Assembly: GCA_025757845.1 (NCBI GenBank)
Contig: CP107211.1
Coordinates: 372,001 to 436,000 of the forward strand
Direction of reading: 5' to 3'
Origin: Oscillospiraceae bacterium
Lineage (GTDB): Bacteria; Bacillota; Clostridia; Oscillospirales; Ruminococcaceae
DNA: 64,000 nucleotides
The notes below the pieces were generated by a model. That model was not told the origin of the DNA, made no database searches, and saw only the letters and a list, made by a program, of their open reading frames with translations. This document shows positions 49,920-60,597 of this stretch, piece after piece. Made by a program: the position numbers and the translations under genes. Every line of letters begins with the position of its first letter. The first letter of the stretch is position 1.

Positions 49920-50231
49920 ATGGCAGTCAAAGAGAAAATCAGAATCCGTCTGCAGAGCTATGATGCTCAGCTGATCGATGCCGCAGCAGAGAAGATCGTG
50001 GAGACCGCAAAGCACACCGGTGCACGCGTGTCCGGCCCCATCCCCCTGCCCACCGATCGCGAGATCGTGACCGTTCTGCGCGCTACCCACAAGTACAAGG
50101 ATAGCCGTGAGCAGTTCGAGAGCCGCACTCACAAGCGTCTGATCGACATTCTGAAGCCGTCCAACAAGACGGTCGAGGCTCTGATGAGCCTCCAGCTCCC
50201 CGCTGGCGTGGACATCGAGATCAAGCTGTAA
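49920..50231 (+). CDS. rpsJ: 30S ribosomal protein S10
   Basis: Assembles the 30S head and, as NusE, takes part in antitermination. The 103-residue length and the start [20 protein letters not shown] are typical. AGGAGG precedes the ATG. It is the first gene of the cluster. Confidence 0.98.
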   Translation: MAVKEKIRIRLQSYDAQLIDAAAEKIVETAKHTGARVSGPIPLPTDREIVTVLRATHKYKDSREQFESRTHKRLIDILKPSNKTVEALMSLQLPAGVDIEIKL

Positions 50232-50237
50232 CAGCAG

Positions 50238-50302
50238 CGATCAAAAACGATGCCCTCGTTTCCCGAGGGGTCATGTTGGCAGTGACGTGCGCTGCCAACC
50301 AA
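50238..50302 (+). other. hairpins between rpsJ and rplC
   Basis: Two clear hairpins lie in the 95-bp gap: CCCTCG/CGAGGG and the 8-bp GTTGGCAG/CTGCCAAC. Neither has a T-run. They may be a processing site or a binding site for L3 or L4. Confidence 0.5.
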
Positions 50303-50326
50303 TAACCTTTACAGGAGGAAAAGAAA

Positions 50327-50959
50327 ATGGTTAAAGGCATTATCGGCAAGAAAGTCGGTATGACCCAGCTGTTCGACGAGAATGGCAAGGTCATCCCCGT
50401 CACCGTCATCGAGGCTGGTCCCTGCACCGTCGTGCAGAAGAAGACCGTCGAGAGCGATGGCTACCAGGCTGTTCAGCTGGGCTTCGGCGAGGTTTCCGCC
50501 AAGAAGGTCAACAAGGCAGCTGCAGGTCACTTCAAGAAGGCAAACGTTGCCCCCAAGAAGACCCTGCGCGAGTTCCGTCTGGAAGATGTTTCTGCACTGA
50601 ACGTTGGCGACGTGCTGAAGGCTGATGTCTTCGCAGCTGGCGACAAGGTGGACGTTGCAGGCGTTTCCAAGGGCAAGGGCTACCAGGGCGTTATCAAGCG
50701 CTTTGGCCAGCACCGTCTGCGTGAGAGCCACGGCACTGGCCCGGTGGCACGTCATGCAGGTTCTATGGGCGCTATTTCCAACCCCTCTCGCGTGTTCCCC
50801 GGCAAGCGCCTGCCCGGCCACATGGGCTGCGTGCGCGTTACCGTGCAGAACCTGACCGTTGTCAAGGTTGACACCGAGAACAATCTGATCGCTGTCAAGG
50901 GTGCTGTCCCCGGTTCCAAGGGCACCATCATCACCCTGGCCAACAGCGTGAAGGCGTAA
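50327..50959 (+). CDS. rplC: 50S ribosomal protein L3
   Basis: An early-assembly protein near the peptidyl transferase centre, 210 residues. It starts with [13 protein letters not shown] and has the conserved [16 protein letters not shown] segment. It is preceded by AGGAGG. Confidence 0.98.
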   Translation: MVKGIIGKKVGMTQLFDENGKVIPVTVIEAGPCTVVQKKTVESDGYQAVQLGFGEVSAKKVNKAAAGHFKKANVAPKKTLREFRLEDVSALNVGDVLKADVFAAGDKVDVAGVSKGKGYQGVIKRFGQHRLRESHGTGPVARHAGSMGAISNPSRVFPGKRLPGHMGCVRVTVQNLTVVKVDTENNLIAVKGAVPGSKGTIITLANSVKA

Positions 50960-50973
50960 GGAGGAAAGCTACA

Positions 50974-51597
50974 ATGGCAAAGTTTAATGTAGTCGATATG
51001 AACGGTCAGCATGTTAGCGAGATCGAGCTTTCCGACGCCGTGTTCGGTATCACCCCGAACGAAAAGGCAGTCCACATTGCTGTGGTGAACTTCCTGGCCA
51101 ACCAGCGTCAGGGCACCCAGAACACCAAGATCCGCATGGAAGTTTCCGGCGGCGGCAAGAAGCCCTGGCGTCAGAAGGGCACCGGCCACGCTCGTCAGGG
51201 TTCCATCCGTGCACCGCAGTGGACTCATGGCGGCGTCGCTCTGGGCCCCAAGCCCCGCAGCTACAACTACCACATCAACAACAAGGTCAAGCGCCTGGCT
51301 CTGCTGAGCGTCCTGTCCGACAAGGCTGCCAATGGCAACATGGTCGTTGTTGACAAGTTCGCCTGCGACGAGTACAAGACCAAGACCGTGGTTGCAATGC
51401 TGAACGCCGTGGGCGCCGGCAAGAAGAACCTGCTGGTCAATGAGACCGTTGATGCAAAGTTCGTCAAGAGCGCTGGCAACATCGCCGGTGTCAAGACCAC
51501 CTTTGCTGGCAGCGTGAACACCTACGATGTGCTGAACGCCGACAAGCTGATCATCAGCGTCGACGCAGCTAAGAAGCTCGAGGAGGTGCTTGGCTAA
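50974..51597 (+). CDS. rplD: 50S ribosomal protein L4
   Basis: 207 residues with the exit-tunnel loop (KKPWRQKGTGHARQGSIR). L4 is the autoregulator of the S10 operon in Gammaproteobacteria. Its stop overlaps the rplW start by one base. Confidence 0.98.
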   Translation: MAKFNVVDMNGQHVSEIELSDAVFGITPNEKAVHIAVVNFLANQRQGTQNTKIRMEVSGGGKKPWRQKGTGHARQGSIRAPQWTHGGVALGPKPRSYNYHINNKVKRLALLSVLSDKAANGNMVVVDKFACDEYKTKTVVAMLNAVGAGKKNLLVNETVDAKFVKSAGNIAGVKTTFAGSVNTYDVLNADKLIISVDAAKKLEEVLG

Positions 51598-51893
51598 TGA
51601 AAACCGCACATGATATCATCCTGAAGCCGGTCATTACCGAGAACTCCATGGCTGGCATCGCTGACAAGAAGTACACCTTCAAGGTCGCTACCGATGCTAC
51701 CAAGGTCGAGATCGCTCAGGCTGTCGAGACCCTGTTCCCCGGCACCAAGGTCGCTAAGGTCAACACCGTTTCCGTGCGTGGCCGCTTCCGCCGCCAGGGT
51801 ATGCATGCTGGTTACACTGCCGCTTCCAAGAAGGCAATCGTGACCCTGACCAAGGACTCCAAGGAAATCGAGTTCTTCAACAGCATGGTCTAA
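51597..51893 (+). CDS. rplW: 50S ribosomal protein L23
   Basis: 98 residues; lies at the tunnel exit and docks trigger factor and SRP. It starts with DIILKPVITENSM. Translation is coupled to rplD (TAATG). Confidence 0.97.
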   Translation: MKTAHDIILKPVITENSMAGIADKKYTFKVATDATKVEIAQAVETLFPGTKVAKVNTVSVRGRFRRQGMHAGYTAASKKAIVTLTKDSKEIEFFNSMV

Positions 51894-51971
51894 ACCGAAC
51901 CCGCCGAGGGTTCCTCTATGGGGATATGACCCCGATAATAATTCATAAGATAAACAAAGGAGAATAGCACT

Positions 51972-52802
51972 ATGGCTATCAAGAAGTATGGCCCCACTAC
52001 TCCGGGCCGCCGCGGCATGACCGTCACGGATTACAGCGTCCTGAGCAAGGTCGCTCCCGAGCGCAGCCTGCTGGAGCCCATGAAGAAGCACAGCGGCCGC
52101 AACAACACCGGTCGTATCACCGTCCGTCATCAGGGCGGCGGCAACCGCACCAAGTACCGTGTCATCGACTTCAAGCGTCAGAAGACCGATGTGCCCGCTA
52201 CCGTCAAGACTCTCGAGTACGATCCGAACCGCAGCGCATTCATCGCTCTGGTCGAGTACACCGACGGCGTCAAGAGCTACATCATTGCTCCCGATGGCCT
52301 GAAGGTGGGCGACGTGATCGTCAGCAGCAAGTCCGCCGACATCAAGCCCGGCAACTGCCTGCCCTTCGAGAACATCCCCGTTGGTACCATCATCCACAAC
52401 ATCGAGCTGTATCCCGGCCGCGGTGCTCAGCTGGTTCGTTCCGCTGGCAACATGGCTCAGCTGATGGCTAAGGAGAATGGCTACGCTCTGGTTCGTCTGC
52501 CCTCCGGTGAGATGCGCAACGTGCCCGTGAACTGCACCGCAGTCATCGGTCAGGTCTCCAACATCGACCACGAGAACGTCAACCTGGGCAAGGCTGGCCG
52601 CAAGCGCCACATGGGCGTCCGTCCCGGCAGCCGTGGTACCGTCATGAACCCCTGCGACCATCCCCACGGTGGTGGCGAGGGCCGCGCACCTGTTGGTCAC
52701 TCCGGTCCTATGACTCCCTGGGGCAAGCCCGCTCTGGGTCTCAAGACTCGCAAGCATCATAAGCGCTCCGATAAGCTGATCGTGAAGCGTGCAGGTAAGT
52801 AA
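51972..52802 (+). CDS. rplB: 50S ribosomal protein L2
   Basis: 276 residues; a core protein needed for subunit joining. The conserved [13 protein letters not shown] segment with the key His is intact. A 78-bp gap with two small hairpins precedes it. Confidence 0.98.
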   Translation: MAIKKYGPTTPGRRGMTVTDYSVLSKVAPERSLLEPMKKHSGRNNTGRITVRHQGGGNRTKYRVIDFKRQKTDVPATVKTLEYDPNRSAFIALVEYTDGVKSYIIAPDGLKVGDVIVSSKSADIKPGNCLPFENIPVGTIIHNIELYPGRGAQLVRSAGNMAQLMAKENGYALVRLPSGEMRNVPVNCTAVIGQVSNIDHENVNLGKAGRKRHMGVRPGSRGTVMNPCDHPHGGGEGRAPVGHSGPMTPWGKPALGLKTRKHHKRSDKLIVKRAGK

Positions 52803-52819
52803 GAGAGGAGTTTAAGACA

Positions 52820-53086
52820 ATGGGTAGAAGCATTAAAAAAGGACCTTTCGTCCAGGCTGCTCTTATGAAGCACGTTGAAGCGATGAACGCTTCCGGCAAG
52901 AAGCAGGTCATCAAGACCTGGAGCCGTGCCTCCACGATCTTCCCCGAATTCGTTGGTCACACTTTTGCCGTGCATGACGGCCGCAAGCATGTGCCTGTGT
53001 ATGTGACTGAGGACATGGTTGGCCACAAGCTGGGTGAGTTCGTTCCCACCCGTACCTTCAAGGGCCACACTGGTAATTCTAAGTAA
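52820..53086 (+). CDS. rpsS: 30S ribosomal protein S19
   Basis: 88 residues. It starts with [10 protein letters not shown] and carries [18 protein letters not shown]. It contacts 16S rRNA in the head. Confidence 0.98.
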   Translation: MGRSIKKGPFVQAALMKHVEAMNASGKKQVIKTWSRASTIFPEFVGHTFAVHDGRKHVPVYVTEDMVGHKLGEFVPTRTFKGHTGNSK

Positions 53087-53104
53087 GAGAGGGAGGAACA
53101 CAAC

Positions 53105-53440
53105 ATGGAAGCTCGGGCAATTCTTCGTTATGCCCGCATTAGTCCTCGTAAGGTGTCTATCGTTATGGACCTGATCCGTAACAAGCCCCTGGACGAAGCG
53201 CTGGCAATCCTGCAGTACACCCCGAAGGCAGCTTGTGAGCCCCTTCTGAAGCTGGTGAAGTCTGCAGCCGCTAATGCGGAAAACAACTTCAATATGGACA
53301 AGAACAACCTCTACGTCGCCGAGTGCTACGTCTGCCCCGGCCCGACGCTGAAGCGCATGATGCCTCGTGCACAGGGCCGCGGCTACCGCATCCTGAAGCG
53401 CACCAGCCACATGACCGTTGTTCTGAAAGAGAAAGAGTAA
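53105..53440 (+). CDS. rplV: 50S ribosomal protein L22
   Basis: 111 residues with [18 protein letters not shown] and the tunnel-lining C-terminal hairpin ([16 protein letters not shown]). Confidence 0.98.
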   Translation: MEARAILRYARISPRKVSIVMDLIRNKPLDEALAILQYTPKAACEPLLKLVKSAAANAENNFNMDKNNLYVAECYVCPGPTLKRMMPRAQGRGYRILKRTSHMTVVLKEKE

Positions 53441-53452
53441 GGAGGGAAAACA

Positions 53453-54157
53453 ATGGGCCAGAAAGTAAATCCGCACGGCATTCGTGTCGGCGTTATTAAA
53501 GACTGGGACAGCCGCTGGTTTGCCTCCAAGAAGGATTTCAGCGATAACCTCGTCGAGGATCACAAGATCCGCACTGAGCTGAAGGCTCAGCTGAAGGACG
53601 CTGGCGTCCCCAAGATCGAGATCGAGCGCACTGTGGATCCTTCCACTTCCGCTCCTCGTGTGACCGTCAACATCTACTGCGCTAAGCCGGGCATGGTCAT
53701 CGGCAAGGGCGGCGAAGAGCGCGTTGCACTGCAGAACAAGCTGACCAAGGAGTATGGCAAGACCGTTATCGTCAATGTCATCGAGGTCAAGAGCGCTGCT
53801 ACCAACGCTCAGCTGGTTGCTGAGGACATCGCTCGTCAGCTGGAGAACCGTGTGACCTTCCGTCGTGCCATGAAGCAGTGCATGCGCAATGCTATGAGCC
53901 CCCGCGATCGTTCCACCGTTCCCGCTAAGGGCATCAAGGCAATGTGCTCCGGCCGTCTGGGCGGCGCTGATATCGCTCGTACCGAGAGCTATCACGAGGG
54001 CACCATCCCCCTGCAGACCCTGCGTGCCGACATCGACTACGGCTTTGCAGAGGCAGCTACCACCTACGGCCGCATCGGCGTCAAGGTGTGGGTCTACAAG
54101 GGCGAAGTCCTGAAGAGCGCTAAGAACGCCCAGAAGAAGGAAGGAGGCAACAAGTAA
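53453..54157 (+). CDS. rpsC: 30S ribosomal protein S3
   Basis: 234 residues with a KH domain (VIGKGGEE) and the S3 C-terminal domain. It starts with [12 protein letters not shown]. Its stop overlaps the rplP start. Confidence 0.98.
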   Translation: MGQKVNPHGIRVGVIKDWDSRWFASKKDFSDNLVEDHKIRTELKAQLKDAGVPKIEIERTVDPSTSAPRVTVNIYCAKPGMVIGKGGEERVALQNKLTKEYGKTVIVNVIEVKSAATNAQLVAEDIARQLENRVTFRRAMKQCMRNAMSPRDRSTVPAKGIKAMCSGRLGGADIARTESYHEGTIPLQTLRADIDYGFAEAATTYGRIGVKVWVYKGEVLKSAKNAQKKEGGNK

Positions 54158-54597
54158 TGTTACTGCCTAAGCGTGTTAAGTACCGCCGCGTCCAGCGCGG
54201 CCGCATGACCGGCAAGGCTACCCGCGGCAACGTGGTGTGCCAGGGCCAGTACGGCCTTGTTGCTCTGGAGCCGGCCTGGATCTCCTCTACTCAGATCGAG
54301 GCTGCCCGTGTCGCCATGACTCGTTACATCAAGCGTGGCGGCAAGGTCTGGATCAAGATCTTCCCCGATAAGCCCGTGACTGAGAAGCCCGCTGAGACCC
54401 GCATGGGTTCCGGTAAAGGCTCTCCCGAATACTGGGTCGCAGTCGTGAAGCCGGGCCGCGTTCTGTTCGAGCTGGCAGATGTCGATGAGGCAACTGCTCG
54501 TGAGGCACTGCGCCTGGCTATGCACAAGCTGCCCATCAAGTGCAAATTTGCAGTCCGTGAGGACTCCGTGAAGGAGGATGGCACCAATGAAGGCTAA
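54157..54597 (+). CDS. rplP: 50S ribosomal protein L16
   Basis: 146 residues, starting [19 protein letters not shown], with the conserved [19 protein letters not shown] segment near the A site. It overlaps rpmC by 11 bp. Confidence 0.98.
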   Translation: MLLPKRVKYRRVQRGRMTGKATRGNVVCQGQYGLVALEPAWISSTQIEAARVAMTRYIKRGGKVWIKIFPDKPVTEKPAETRMGSGKGSPEYWVAVVKPGRVLFELADVDEATAREALRLAMHKLPIKCKFAVREDSVKEDGTNEG

Positions 54598-54772
54598 TGA
54601 ACTCCGCGAAATGCAGACCGCAGAGCTGACCAGCAAGCTGGCAGACCTGAAGGCCGAGCTGTTTAACCTGCGCTTCCAGCATGCCATCAACCAGCTGGAG
54701 AACCCCGGCCGCATCGAAGCAGTCAAGAAGGACATCGCCCGCGTGATGACCATTCTGGCTGAGAAGCAGTAA
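54587..54772 (+). CDS. rpmC: 50S ribosomal protein L29
   Basis: 61 residues; a two-helix protein at the tunnel exit ([19 protein letters not shown]). ATG 54587 sits after AAGGAGG; a longer frame from 54578 lacks that spacing. Confidence 0.95.
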   Translation: MKANELREMQTAELTSKLADLKAELFNLRFQHAINQLENPGRIEAVKKDIARVMTILAEKQ

Positions 54773-54784
54773 GGAGGTTAAACG

Positions 54785-55042
54785 ATGGAAGAACGTAATC
54801 TGAGAAAGACCCGCGTCGGCGTCGTCGTGTCCGACAAGATGGATAAGACCATCGTGGTTGCCGTTAAGGACAGCGTGCAGCACCCCCTGTACAAGAAGAT
54901 CCTGAAGCGTACCGCCAAGTTCAAGGCTCGTGATGAGAAGAACGAGTGCGGTATCGGTGACCGTGTTGAGATCATGGAGTGCCGCCCCCTGTCCAAGGAC
55001 GTGCGTTGGCGCCTGGTCCGTATCGTTGAGAAGGCAAAGTAA
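54785..55042 (+). CDS. rpsQ: 30S ribosomal protein S17
   Basis: 85 residues with [17 protein letters not shown] and the OB fold. Confidence 0.97.
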   Translation: MEERNLRKTRVGVVVSDKMDKTIVVAVKDSVQHPLYKKILKRTAKFKARDEKNECGIGDRVEIMECRPLSKDVRWRLVRIVEKAK

Positions 55043-55085
55043 TCTTTGCCCGCTGCTTTGAACAGTTTGAAAGGAGATATCTGAT

Positions 55086-55454
55086 ATGGTTCAGATGCAA
55101 ACTTATCTCAAAGTTGCCGACAACACCGGTGCCAAGGAGCTGATGTGCTTCCGCGTGCTGGGCGGCACCCGCAAGAGATACGCAAACATTGGTGACGTCG
55201 TGGTCTGCTCTGTCAAGAAGGCAGCCCCCGGCGGCTCCGTTAAGAAGGGCGACGTCGTCAAGGCTGTCATCGTGCGCAGCAAGCATGGCGTCCGCCGCGA
55301 CGACGGTTCCTACATCCGTTTCGATGAGAACGCCGCCGTTATCGTTATGGCCGACAAGAGCCCCAAGGGTACTCGTATCTTTGGACCCGTTGCCCGCGAG
55401 CTGCGCGATGCCGGCTACACCAAGATCCTGAGCCTGGCTCCGGAATCGCTGTAA
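55086..55454 (+). CDS. rplN: 50S ribosomal protein L14
   Basis: 122 residues. It starts with [19 protein letters not shown] and has the [19 protein letters not shown] segment. Confidence 0.98.
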   Translation: MVQMQTYLKVADNTGAKELMCFRVLGGTRKRYANIGDVVVCSVKKAAPGGSVKKGDVVKAVIVRSKHGVRRDDGSYIRFDENAAVIVMADKSPKGTRIFGPVARELRDAGYTKILSLAPESL

Positions 55455-55467
55455 GGAGGTTTTAAAA

Positions 55468-55782
55468 ATGAATAATCTTCATGTTAAAACCGGCGACAAC
55501 GTTATGATCATCAGCGGCAAGGACAAGGGCCACACTGGTAAGGTCCTGCAGGTCAGCCCCTCTGAGAACAAGGTCATCGTTGAGGGCCAGAACATGGTTA
55601 CCAAGCACGTCAAGCCTCGCCGTCAGGGCGAGCAGGGCGGCATCGTCAAGGCTGAGGGTGCTATGTACGCATCCAAGGTCATGCCCATCTGCCCCAAGTG
55701 CGGCAAGGCCGTGCGTGTGGGCCACGTCGAGAAGGACGGCAAGATGGTTCGCGTCTGCAAGAAGTGCGGCGCTGAGCTGTAA
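55468..55782 (+). CDS. rplX: 50S ribosomal protein L24, zinc-ribbon form
   Basis: 104 residues with an N-terminal KOW unit (VMIISGKDKGHTGKVLQV). The C-terminal part holds CPKC and CKKC, a pair of zinc knuckles not present in most L24 proteins. Confidence 0.97.
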   Translation: MNNLHVKTGDNVMIISGKDKGHTGKVLQVSPSENKVIVEGQNMVTKHVKPRRQGEQGGIVKAEGAMYASKVMPICPKCGKAVRVGHVEKDGKMVRVCKKCGAEL

Positions 55783-55799
55783 GAAAGGAGTAAGGAACA

Positions 55800-56345
55800 A
55801 TGGCTCGTTTGAAAGAACAGTATGTCAATGAAATTGCTCCTGCTCTGAACTCCAAGTTCGGTTACAAGAGCGTTATGCAGATCCCCAAGCTGGACAAGGT
55901 CGTCATCAACGTTGCCTGCGGCGAAGCCAAGGAAAACGAGAAGATCCTGGAAGCTGTCATGAAGGATCTGGGCCAGATCACTGGCCAGAAGGCAGTCGTC
56001 TGCCGTGCCAAGAAGAGCGTTGCAAACTTCAAGCTGCGCCAGGGCACTCCCATCGGCTGCAAGGTCACCCTGCGCGGTGAGCGTATGTACGAGTTCGTGG
56101 ATCGCTTCTTCAACGTCGCACTGCCCCGTGTCCGCGACTTCCGCGGCATCAACGGCAACGGCTTCGACGGCCGCGGCAACTTTGCCTGCGGTATCAAGGA
56201 GCAGATCATCTTCCCCGAGATCGACTTCGAGAAGGTCGATGCAGTCCGCGGCATGGATGTCTGCTTTGTCACCACTGCCAAGACTGACGAAGAGGGCAAG
56301 GAGCTGCTGAAGGCTCTGGGCGCTCCGTTCGCTGAGAACAACTAA
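55800..56345 (+). CDS. rplE: 50S ribosomal protein L5
   Basis: 181 residues; binds 5S rRNA. The segments [15 protein letters not shown] and [12 protein letters not shown] fit the family. Confidence 0.98.
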   Translation: MARLKEQYVNEIAPALNSKFGYKSVMQIPKLDKVVINVACGEAKENEKILEAVMKDLGQITGQKAVVCRAKKSVANFKLRQGTPIGCKVTLRGERMYEFVDRFFNVALPRVRDFRGINGNGFDGRGNFACGIKEQIIFPEIDFEKVDAVRGMDVCFVTTAKTDEEGKELLKALGAPFAENN

Positions 56346-56362
56346 GGGAGGAGATTTGTACA

Positions 56363-56548
56363 ATGGCTAAACTGTCTATGAAGCTGAAGCAGTCTCGTCC
56401 TGCTAAGTTCTCTACCCGCGCTTACACCCGCTGCCGCATCTGCGGCCGCCCCCACTCCGTGCTGCGTAAGTACGGCGTGTGCCGTGTGTGCTTCCGTGAG
56501 CTGGCCTACAAGGGCGAGATCCCGGGCGTGAAGAAGGCTTCCTGGTAA
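56363..56548 (+). CDS. rpsN: 30S ribosomal protein S14, zinc-binding type Z
   Basis: 61 residues with CRIC and CRVC knuckles, the short zinc form of S14 found in Gram-positive bacteria. Confidence 0.97.
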   Translation: MAKLSMKLKQSRPAKFSTRAYTRCRICGRPHSVLRKYGVCRVCFRELAYKGEIPGVKKASW

Positions 56549-56658
56549 TCAGCCAGAGGGCCGGATAATTTGTCGGATATCCGCCCCGGGGCAACACCTG
56601 TTTCGGGGCGGTATCATTATAAAACAAACGAGAGCTAATCTAAGGAGGTTAGTGGCAA
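56549..56658 (+). other. structured gap between rpsN and rpsH
   Basis: A hairpin of CCGCCCCGG... with ...CGGGGCGG lies near 56581-56611, followed by TATCATTAT. It is not a strong terminator. It may be a partial terminator or an S8-binding site. Confidence 0.45.
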
Positions 56659-57057
56659 ATGCAGATTACTGATCCTATCGCGGACCTGCTGACTCGCATC
56701 CGCAACGCAAGCACTGCCAAACACCCTTCTGTGGAGATCCCCGCTTCCAACATGAAGAAGGCTATCTGCCAGATTCTGGTTGACGAGGGCTACATCAAGG
56801 GCATGCAGGTCAAGAACGACACCGTTCAGGGCACCATCGTGGTCACCCTGAAGTACCAGGCTAACGGCGAGCCCGTTATCGCTGGTCTGCGCCGCGTGTC
56901 CAAGCCCGGCCTGCGCATCTACACCAACTGCGAGGATATGCCCAAGGTCATGAAGGGCTTGGGCACCGCAATCATTTCCACCTCTAAGGGCATCATGACT
57001 GATAAGGCTGCACGTGCTGCACACGTCGGCGGCGAAGTCCTGGCCTACGTGTGGTAA
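56659..57057 (+). CDS. rpsH: 30S ribosomal protein S8
   Basis: 132 residues. It starts with [17 protein letters not shown] and carries the C-terminal [14 protein letters not shown]8 is the spc-operon autoregulator in Escherichia coli. Confidence 0.98.
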   Translation: MQITDPIADLLTRIRNASTAKHPSVEIPASNMKKAICQILVDEGYIKGMQVKNDTVQGTIVVTLKYQANGEPVIAGLRRVSKPGLRIYTNCEDMPKVMKGLGTAIISTSKGIMTDKAARAAHVGGEVLAYVW

Positions 57058-57074
57058 GAAAGGGGTAAAAGACA

Positions 57075-57626
57075 ATGTCGAGAATTGGAAGAAAACCCAT
57101 CGTCATTCCTGCCGGCGTCACTGTCACTGTCGATGAGGCAGCACACACCGTCGCCGTCAAGGGCCCCAAGGGCAGCCTGAATTCCAACTATCATCCCCTG
57201 ATGACCGTCAAGGTCGAGGGCAATGAAGTTCTGGTTTCCCGCCCCAATGACGAACCCCAGGCCCGCAGCCTGCACGGCCTGACCCGTACCAACATCGCCA
57301 ACATGGTCAACGGTGTTGTGAACGGCTACGAGAAGAAGCTGGAGATCGTGGGCGTCGGCCTGCGCTGCCAGAAGCAGGGCTCTAACCTGGTCATGAACCT
57401 GGGCTTCTCCCACCAGGTGAACATCCCCGATACCGAGGATTGCACCATCGTGTGGCAGGATCCCAACCACTTCACTGTTACCGGTATTGACAAGCAGAAG
57501 GTCGGCCAGTACGCTGCCGAGATCCGCGCCAAGAAGCCGCCTGAGCCGTACAAGGGCAAGGGCATCCGCTACGAGGGCGAGGTTGTCAAGCACAAAGAAG
57601 GCAAGGCCGGCAAGGGCAAGAAATAA
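57075..57626 (+). CDS. rplF: 50S ribosomal protein L6
   Basis: 183 residues in two related domains. The signature PPEPYKGKGIRYEGE is near the C-terminus. Confidence 0.98.
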   Translation: MSRIGRKPIVIPAGVTVTVDEAAHTVAVKGPKGSLNSNYHPLMTVKVEGNEVLVSRPNDEPQARSLHGLTRTNIANMVNGVVNGYEKKLEIVGVGLRCQKQGSNLVMNLGFSHQVNIPDTEDCTIVWQDPNHFTVTGIDKQKVGQYAAEIRAKKPPEPYKGKGIRYEGEVVKHKEGKAGKGKK

Positions 57627-57644
57627 GGTAAGGAGTGAAAGACA

Positions 57645-58004
57645 ATGGTTAAGCAGATCGACAAGAACGAAGCTCGTCTTCGTCGTCATCGCCGCGTTCG
57701 CAACAAGATCAGCGGCACCGCAGCACGTCCTCGCCTGGATGTTTTCCGCTCCGCCAAGCACATTTACGCTCAGATCATCGATGATGAGCAGGGCGTGACT
57801 CTGGTGTCGGCTTCTACGATGGACAAGGACTTCAACGGCAACGGCGGCAACGTCGAGGCCGCTGCTGAGATCGGCAAGAAGATCGCAGCAAAGGCTCTGG
57901 AAAAGGGCATCACCGAGGTCGTGTTCGACCGTGGCGGTTACGTTTATCATGGCCGTGTTAAGGCCCTGGCTGATGGCGCCCGTGAGGGCGGCCTGAAGCT
58001 GTAA
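57645..58004 (+). CDS. rplR: 50S ribosomal protein L18
   Basis: 119 residues; binds 5S rRNA. The segments [19 protein letters not shown] and [16 protein letters not shown] are typical. Confidence 0.97.
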   Translation: MVKQIDKNEARLRRHRRVRNKISGTAARPRLDVFRSAKHIYAQIIDDEQGVTLVSASTMDKDFNGNGGNVEAAAEIGKKIAAKALEKGITEVVFDRGGYVYHGRVKALADGAREGGLKL

Positions 58005-58023
58005 TGAGAGGAGGAAACACATT

Positions 58024-58524
58024 ATGGCTATGAGAAACCGTGAAGACGACGGCATGATCACCAAGGTTGTCTCCATCAACCGCGTTTCCAAGACTGTCAA
58101 GGGCGGCCGCATCATGAAGTTTGCCGCTCTGGTTGTCGTGGGCGACGGCAAGGGCACCATCGGTTACGGCATCGGCAAGTCCGGCGAAGTGCCTGAGGCA
58201 ATTCGCAAGGGCGAGGCTGCTGCCAAGAAGAACATGCACAAGGTTGCCCTGAAGGGCACCACCATCCCCCACGAGATCGTCGGCAAGTACGGCGCAGGCG
58301 CCGTTCTGCTCAAGCCGGCTGCACCCGGTACCGGCATGATCGCCGGCGGCCCTGTGCGTGCCGTCATTGAGGCAGCTGGCATCAAGGACATTCGTGCGAA
58401 GTCTATGCGTTCCAACAACCCCATCAACGTTGTGTCTGCTACCTTCGCAGGTCTGTGCGGCCTGGTCAGCGCAGAGTCTGTTGCTGAAAAGCGCGGCAAG
58501 ACCGTGAAAGAAATTCTGGGTTAA
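58024..58524 (+). CDS. rpsE: 30S ribosomal protein S5
   Basis: 166 residues with the N-terminal dsRBD-like fold ([19 protein letters not shown]) and [17 protein letters not shown]. Confidence 0.98.
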   Translation: MAMRNREDDGMITKVVSINRVSKTVKGGRIMKFAALVVVGDGKGTIGYGIGKSGEVPEAIRKGEAAAKKNMHKVALKGTTIPHEIVGKYGAGAVLLKPAAPGTGMIAGGPVRAVIEAAGIKDIRAKSMRSNNPINVVSATFAGLCGLVSAESVAEKRGKTVKEILG

Positions 58525-58538
58525 GGAGGTAACACACC

Positions 58539-58724
58539 ATGGCAGATAAGATGCTCAAGATCGAGCTGAAGAAGAGCCTGATTGGCCGCGGCGCTAAGCA
58601 GATCGCTACCGCTGAGGCCCTGGGCCTGAAGAAGCCGGGCGACGTTACCGTTCAGCCTGACAACGCTGCAACGCAGGGCAAGATCGCTAAGATCGGCTTC
58701 CTGCTCAGCGTCACCGAAGCCTAA
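58539..58724 (+). CDS. rpmD: 50S ribosomal protein L30
   Basis: 61 residues with [26 protein letters not shown] precedes the ATG. Confidence 0.96.
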   Translation: MADKMLKIELKKSLIGRGAKQIATAEALGLKKPGDVTVQPDNAATQGKIAKIGFLLSVTEA

Positions 58725-58744
58725 TAGCAGGGGGTATACGCACA

Positions 58745-59185
58745 ATGAAACTTCATGAATTGCACGCCAGCAAGGGTGCCAACAAGCCTGTGACCCGCAA
58801 GGGCCGCGGCATTGGCTCCGGCAACGGCAAGACTGCCGGCTTCGGCAGCAAGGGCCAGAAGGCCCGTTCCGGCGTGAAGCACGCTGGTTTCGAGGGCGGC
58901 CAGATGCCTCTGGCACGCCGCCTGCCCAAGGTTGGCTTTAACAACATCTTTGCTACCCAGTACGCCATCGTCAACGTGGCTGACCTGGAAGCTGCTTTCA
59001 ATGCCGGCGACGTTGTCGATACCGAGGCTCTGAAGGCAAAGGGTCTGGTCAAGAAGACCCTGGACGGCGTTAAGGTTCTGGGCAACGGCGAGCTGACCAA
59101 GGCTCTGACCGTGAAGGCCGCAGCCTATTCCGCTTCTGCCAAAGAGAAAATCGAGAAGGCAGGCGGAAAGGCTGAGGTGATGTAA
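58745..59185 (+). CDS. rplO: 50S ribosomal protein L15
   Basis: 146 residues with the Gly-rich N-terminal arm ([14 protein letters not shown]) that threads into 23S rRNA. It ends one base before the secY start. Confidence 0.98.
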   Translation: MKLHELHASKGANKPVTRKGRGIGSGNGKTAGFGSKGQKARSGVKHAGFEGGQMPLARRLPKVGFNNIFATQYAIVNVADLEAAFNAGDVVDTEALKAKGLVKKTLDGVKVLGNGELTKALTVKAAAYSASAKEKIEKAGGKAEVM

Positions 59186-59186
59186 G

Positions 59187-60485
59187 GTGTTCCAGACATT
59201 CCGAAACGCATGGAAGATCCCCGAGCTTAAAAATCGTCTCCTGTTCACGCTGGCGATCCTCGTGGTGTACCGTCTGGGCTGTGCCATCCCTGTTCCGTTT
59301 GTTTCCAGCACTGCGCTGACGCAGATGTTTGCAAGCAACGGCGACATGCTCTCGTATCTGAATATGATGAGCGGTGGTGCACTGGCCCGCTGCACGCTCT
59401 TCGCGTTAGGTGTGACACCCTATATCAACGCCTCCATTATTGTGCAGCTGCTCACCGTGGCCATCCCCTCGCTGGAAAATCTGGCGAAGGAAGCTGACGG
59501 CCAGCAGAAGCTGCAGCAGATCAACCGGTACGCCGGTGCTGTGATCGCTCTGATCATGGGCATTGGCTACTACTTCGTGATCCGCAACATGAATGCTCTG
59601 GAATACAGAGACGGCGCAGCCGGCATCTTTGCCGCTGTGGTCATCATCGCGACCTTCGTGGCAGGTGCTCAGCTGATCACCTGGTGCGGCGAGCAGATCG
59701 ATGACAAGGGCATCGGCAACGGTGTTTCCCTGCTGATCTTTGCTTCCATCGTGTCCAACTGGTCCTCGCTGTACACCTCTGTCACGGGTCTGCTGACCCA
59801 GGCAGCGTCCGGCAAGCCCCAGTACTACTTCTTCCTGCCGCTGCTGGTCGTTCTGGCTCTGGTGGCCGTTGTGTTCGTCATCATCATGACCAACGCAGAG
59901 CGCCGCATCAACATCCAGTACGCCAAGCGCGTGGTGGGCCGCAAGCAGATGGGCGGGCAGAACAGCTATCTGCCCCTGAAGCTGAATATGAGCGGCGTCA
60001 TGCCCATCATCTTCGCTTCGGCAATGGTTTCCATCCCGGGCACCATCGGCAGTTTCCTGCAGATCGACCCCGAGGCACATCCGGTGTGGTACACGTTCTT
60101 CCGGACGTTCAACTACACCTCCTGGCTGTACATCGTGATCTACCTGCTGCTGATCCTGGCATTCAACTACTTCTATGTTGCCATTCAGTACAACCCTGTT
60201 GAGATCGCCAACAATCTGCGCCGCAACAACGGCTCGATCCCCGGCTTCCGTCCCGGCAAGCCCACCAGCGATTTCATCACCCGCACCCTGAACAAGATCA
60301 CCCTTATCGGTGCCATCTTCCTGGCTGTGGTGGCTGTGCTGCCGATCATTCTGGGCAACCTCACCGGTCTGAGCATTCAGCTGGGCGGTACCAGTCTGCT
60401 GATCGTGGTTGGCGTGGCTTTGGATACCACCCGCGCCCTCGACAGCTTTATGACCATGCGCAACCACAAGGGTTTCCTTGGCTGA
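59187..60485 (+). CDS. secY: preprotein translocase subunit SecY
   Basis: The channel of the Sec translocon. The 432 residues include ten membrane segments, GVTPYINASIIVQLL and the cytoplasmic loop RRINIQYAKRVVGRKQ. GTG 59187 follows GAGGTGAT that lies across the rplO stop, so translation is coupled. A terminator follows. Confidence 0.97.
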   Translation: MFQTFRNAWKIPELKNRLLFTLAILVVYRLGCAIPVPFVSSTALTQMFASNGDMLSYLNMMSGGALARCTLFALGVTPYINASIIVQLLTVAIPSLENLAKEADGQQKLQQINRYAGAVIALIMGIGYYFVIRNMNALEYRDGAAGIFAAVVIIATFVAGAQLITWCGEQIDDKGIGNGVSLLIFASIVSNWSSLYTSVTGLLTQAASGKPQYYFFLPLLVVLALVAVVFVIIMTNAERRINIQYAKRVVGRKQMGGQNSYLPLKLNMSGVMPIIFASAMVSIPGTIGSFLQIDPEAHPVWYTFFRTFNYTSWLYIVIYLLLILAFNYFYVAIQYNPVEIANNLRRNNGSIPGFRPGKPTSDFITRTLNKITLIGAIFLAVVAVLPIILGNLTGLSIQLGGTSLLIVVGVALDTTRALDSFMTMRNHKGFLG

Positions 60486-60504
60486 TCTGAACAATAAGAT
60501 GTGA

Positions 60505-60552
60505 GAAAGCACTGGAAAGGAGAGTACGCTCGGACTTTTCAGTGCTTTTTTG
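60505..60552 (+). terminator. intrinsic terminator after secY
   Basis: AAAGCACTGGAAAG pairs with CTTTTCAGTGCTTT, followed by a T-run. It separates secY from adk. Confidence 0.88.
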
Positions 60553-60597
60553 CTTTTTGAGAGTTAATGTCCTTTAACAAAGGAAAGGAGCGATCCT

